A stretch of 54,793 bases of DNA from an uncultured Eubacteriales bacterium. Lineage in GTDB: Bacteria > Bacillota > Clostridia > Lachnospirales > Lachnospiraceae. The notes below the pieces were generated by a model. It worked only from the letters and a program-made list of their open reading frames with translations. It had not been told where the DNA came from and made no database searches. Where the stretch lies: assembly GCA_900545175.1 (NCBI GenBank), contig UQYF01000015.1:1-54793 (forward strand), in the 5' to 3' direction. Each line of letters begins with the position of its first letter. The first letter of the stretch is position 1. Position numbers and translations under genes: made by a program. Of this stretch, positions 53,003-54,793 are shown piece by piece.

Positions 53003-53083
53003 GCTGTTATTATAGTGTCTGCTAAGTGGATTTTGGGTATTTAATATTACTGGATAATTATTGAAGGGATTGGTCAGAAGGTA

Positions 53084-54277
53084 GTGAAATTTTTCAAACA
53101 ATGCACTTTTATATGGATGCTGCTTCTGTCAGCTGTTGCGGTATATGCAGTCAGCATTGCAGGAGTTAAAAGCGGAAAATTAAAAAGGGATGTATCATGG
53201 GAACATCCGATTTTTGTAGCGCTGTTTACGCATGAGTTGAATGATATGGGTATGGATGTGCAAGGTCCGGGCAGTGCATATAACGATGATAAAAAAAATG
53301 ATGTAAATAAACATAATAATATGAATAATGATGCCGATGGAAATCAACCTTATGTGACGGAGCAGGATAGCAGCCATTCACAGACAAAGGATGTCAGCCA
53401 GATTGAAACTTATCCGAAGGATACGGTACCGGAAAGCAGTGGATATGATATTGCCGGTGATGTTAAGACAAGTGAGGATGCCCAAAAAGAGAGTCAGCCG
53501 GATACGGATGAGCCTTCGGAAAGTGAGACTGTGGCAGACACAGAGAATGTAAGTGAAGAGACATCAGAAGCTTACGGTCAGTATTCAGGTCAGGTTGAGT
53601 ATGTTAAGACGGATACAAGATATGCAAGGTCAGGATATTACAGTGATTTTGATACGATTGCACACTCATCGAACCTTGAATATGTGCATGTGGAAAATGA
53701 TTATTTTTCAGATGCCTGTTTCATAGGTGATTCACGCATGGAAGGCATGTATTTTTATGGTGATCTGCGGGAGGCGGATTTTATCTACAAACCGGGGGCT
53801 ACCGTATATGATATTATGGATAGAAAAATGTCCTTAAATGGAGACGGTGCTGAGGGGATTGCTGATTATCTTTCACGCAGGCAGTATTCACAAATATATA
53901 TAATGATAGGTGTCAACGAGCTTGGTGATAAGAATCCTGAGGAATATGCAAAGGCATATGCTGATGATATAGGGAGAATAAGAAGCATGCAGCCTGATGC
54001 CATAATATTTATAATAGGAATGATGCATGTCACGACGTGGTATTCAGATTCAAGTGATGTTTTTAACAATGACAATATAGATGCAAGAAATACTGCAGCG
54101 GCAGCTATTGCAAATGGAAAAGATATTTTTTATCTTGATATGAATGAGAGTGTTGACGATGGCAGAGGAGGTGTTGCTGCGGATTACAGCTTTGATGGAG
54201 TTCACTTGAAGGCTGAATATTATAAGCTCTGGACAGAATGGATGAAAGCACATGGCGTAAAAAACTTAATAAAATAA
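53084..54277 (+). CDS. Membrane-anchored SGNH-hydrolase-fold protein, partner of the MBOAT transferase
   Basis: The gene encodes 397 aa from GTG 53084 (AGAAGG upstream; spacing is short, so the start is tentative). A signal-anchor helix lies at residues 8-27. Residues 55-165 are an acidic Asp/Ser/Glu/Thr linker likely spanning the wall. The SGNH domain follows: block I FIGDSRMEGM (catalytic Ser), block III IGVNELG (Asn), and block V DGVHL (Asp and His). It would act outside the cell, moving an acetyl group from MBOAT to polysaccharide or teichoic acid. The linker resembles the one in the decayed protein at 1396. Confidence 0.85.
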   Translation: MKFFKQCTFIWMLLLSAVAVYAVSIAGVKSGKLKRDVSWEHPIFVALFTHELNDMGMDVQGPGSAYNDDKKNDVNKHNNMNNDADGNQPYVTEQDSSHSQTKDVSQIETYPKDTVPESSGYDIAGDVKTSEDAQKESQPDTDEPSESETVADTENVSEETSEAYGQYSGQVEYVKTDTRYARSGYYSDFDTIAHSSNLEYVHVENDYFSDACFIGDSRMEGMYFYGDLREADFIYKPGATVYDIMDRKMSLNGDGAEGIADYLSRRQYSQIYIMIGVNELGDKNPEEYAKAYADDIGRIRSMQPDAIIFIIGMMHVTTWYSDSSDVFNNDNIDARNTAAAAIANGKDIFYLDMNESVDDGRGGVAADYSFDGVHLKAEYYKLWTEWMKAHGVKNLIK

Positions 54278-54325
54278 AGCAGTTAACAAAAAGGTGTATT
54301 TTATTTAATAATCAAAATTTTTTTA

Positions 54326-54354
54326 TTGCGTATGGTTTACTTTTATTGTATAAT
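54326..54354 (+). promoter_or_regulatory. Promoter of gdhA
   Basis: TTGCGT (54326-54331), 17-base spacer, TATAAT (54349-54354). Both hexamers and the spacing equal those of the promoter at 5414-5442. A small stem (TTAGC/GCTAA) occurs in the leader. Confidence 0.75.
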
Positions 54355-54431
54355 GCATTAACAGAGCAAAGTGCAGATAGCTTTGTCGTAAATTAGCATA
54401 AGCTAACACAACTTTCAGGAGGTATAATTTT

Positions 54432-54793
54432 ATGTCATACGTTGATGAAGTACTTGCAAAAGTTAAAGAGAAGAATGCATCAGAGCCGGAATTTCTTCAG
54501 GCAGTGACAGAGGTTCTTGAATCATTAAGACCTGTTATTGATGCAAACGAGGAGCTTTATAAGAAGAATGCAATCCTTGAGAGAATTACTGAGCCGGATC
54601 GTCAGATTATGTTCCGTGTACCTTGGGTAGATGACAATGGACAGGTTCAGGTTAACAGAGGCTTCCGTGTACAGTTTAATAATGCTATTGGACCATACAA
54701 GGGTGGTTTAAGACTTCATCCGTCTGTTAACTTAGGTATTATCAAATTCCTTGGTTTCGAGCAGGTATTTAAGAATTCACTTACAACACTTCC
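54432..54793 (+). CDS. gdhA: Glutamate dehydrogenase, N-terminal part (cut by window edge)
   Basis: ATG 54432 follows CAGGAGG at 54417-54423. The 120 visible residues (SYVDEVLAKVKEKNASEPEF, MFRVPWVDDNGQVQVNRGF, FNNAIGPYKGGLRLHPSVN, FLGFEQVFKNSLTTLP) are the N-terminal domain of the hexameric NADP-type glutamate dehydrogenase. GPYKGGLRLHPSV is part of the glutamate-binding site. The enzyme links 2-oxoglutarate and ammonia to glutamate. The rest lies outside the window. Confidence 0.96.
   Translation, partial: MSYVDEVLAKVKEKNASEPEFLQAVTEVLESLRPVIDANEELYKKNAILERITEPDRQIMFRVPWVDDNGQVQVNRGFRVQFNNAIGPYKGGLRLHPSVNLGIIKFLGFEQVFKNSLTTL

Overview
The window looks like the chromosome of a motile, anaerobic gut Firmicute of the family Lachnospiraceae, near Lachnospira/Agathobacter. 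The base composition is AT-rich. The genes include pyruvate:ferredoxin oxidoreductase, an oxygen-labile [4Fe-4S] serine dehydratase, a FeoA-FeoB fusion, a bile-salt-hydrolase family enzyme, a pectin/uronate-type sugar kinase and four methyl-accepting chemotaxis proteins. The Cas12a is most like the Agathobacter rectalis (MAD7-type) enzyme as I remember it. No rRNA or tRNA gene is visible. The genus is inference.

Layout. Bases 1-5,500 hold small unknown genes, a nonsense-disrupted phosphodiester-glycosidase gene, a tRNA-editing protein, an ITPase-like protein, a MITE-like element and a PTS-type membrane protein. Bases 5,500-11,000 hold a lipoprotein/chemoreceptor pair and feoAB. Bases 11,100-20,050 form a defence and mobile island: an AbrB/PIN toxin-antitoxin pair, a type V-A CRISPR-Cas locus (cas12a, broken cas4 and cas1, cas2, eight-repeat array) and an IS607-type tnpA-tnpB element. 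Bases 20,100-31,800 hold the bile-salt-hydrolase-like gene, three chemoreceptors, two MATE exporters, a MarR-like regulator and a 2-keto-3-deoxygluconate kinase. Bases 31,800-40,300 hold an ABC-ATPase, the xpt-pbuX purine salvage pair, an acyltransferase and a P-type ATPase. Bases 40,300-54,793 hold a broken DUF11 gene, a probable small RNA, a GntR/membrane-protein operon, an HD hydrolase, nifJ, a MerR regulator with its promoter, sdaAB-sdaAA, an MBOAT/SGNH acetylation pair and the start of gdhA.

Most interesting. Directly upstream of cas12a is a compact unit: a canonical Cas12a repeat hairpin, about 17-26 nt of guide-like sequence and an intrinsic terminator. The first nine guide bases match a site with a perfect TTTA PAM next to the cas12a ribosome binding site. 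This has the layout expected of a crRNA-like RNA that makes Cas12a repress its own gene. The CRISPR array uses a different hairpin, with one stem pair changed from A:U to G:C, and the adaptation module is broken by a cas4-cas1 deletion. The locus therefore looks like interference fixed to seven spacers with self-regulation. Other notable signals are a textbook MerR promoter (19-bp spacer) that drives only a short terminated transcript, helically phased TAAC boxes resembling a Pho box, a 205-bp palindrome in the xpt leader, and several small dispersed repeats.
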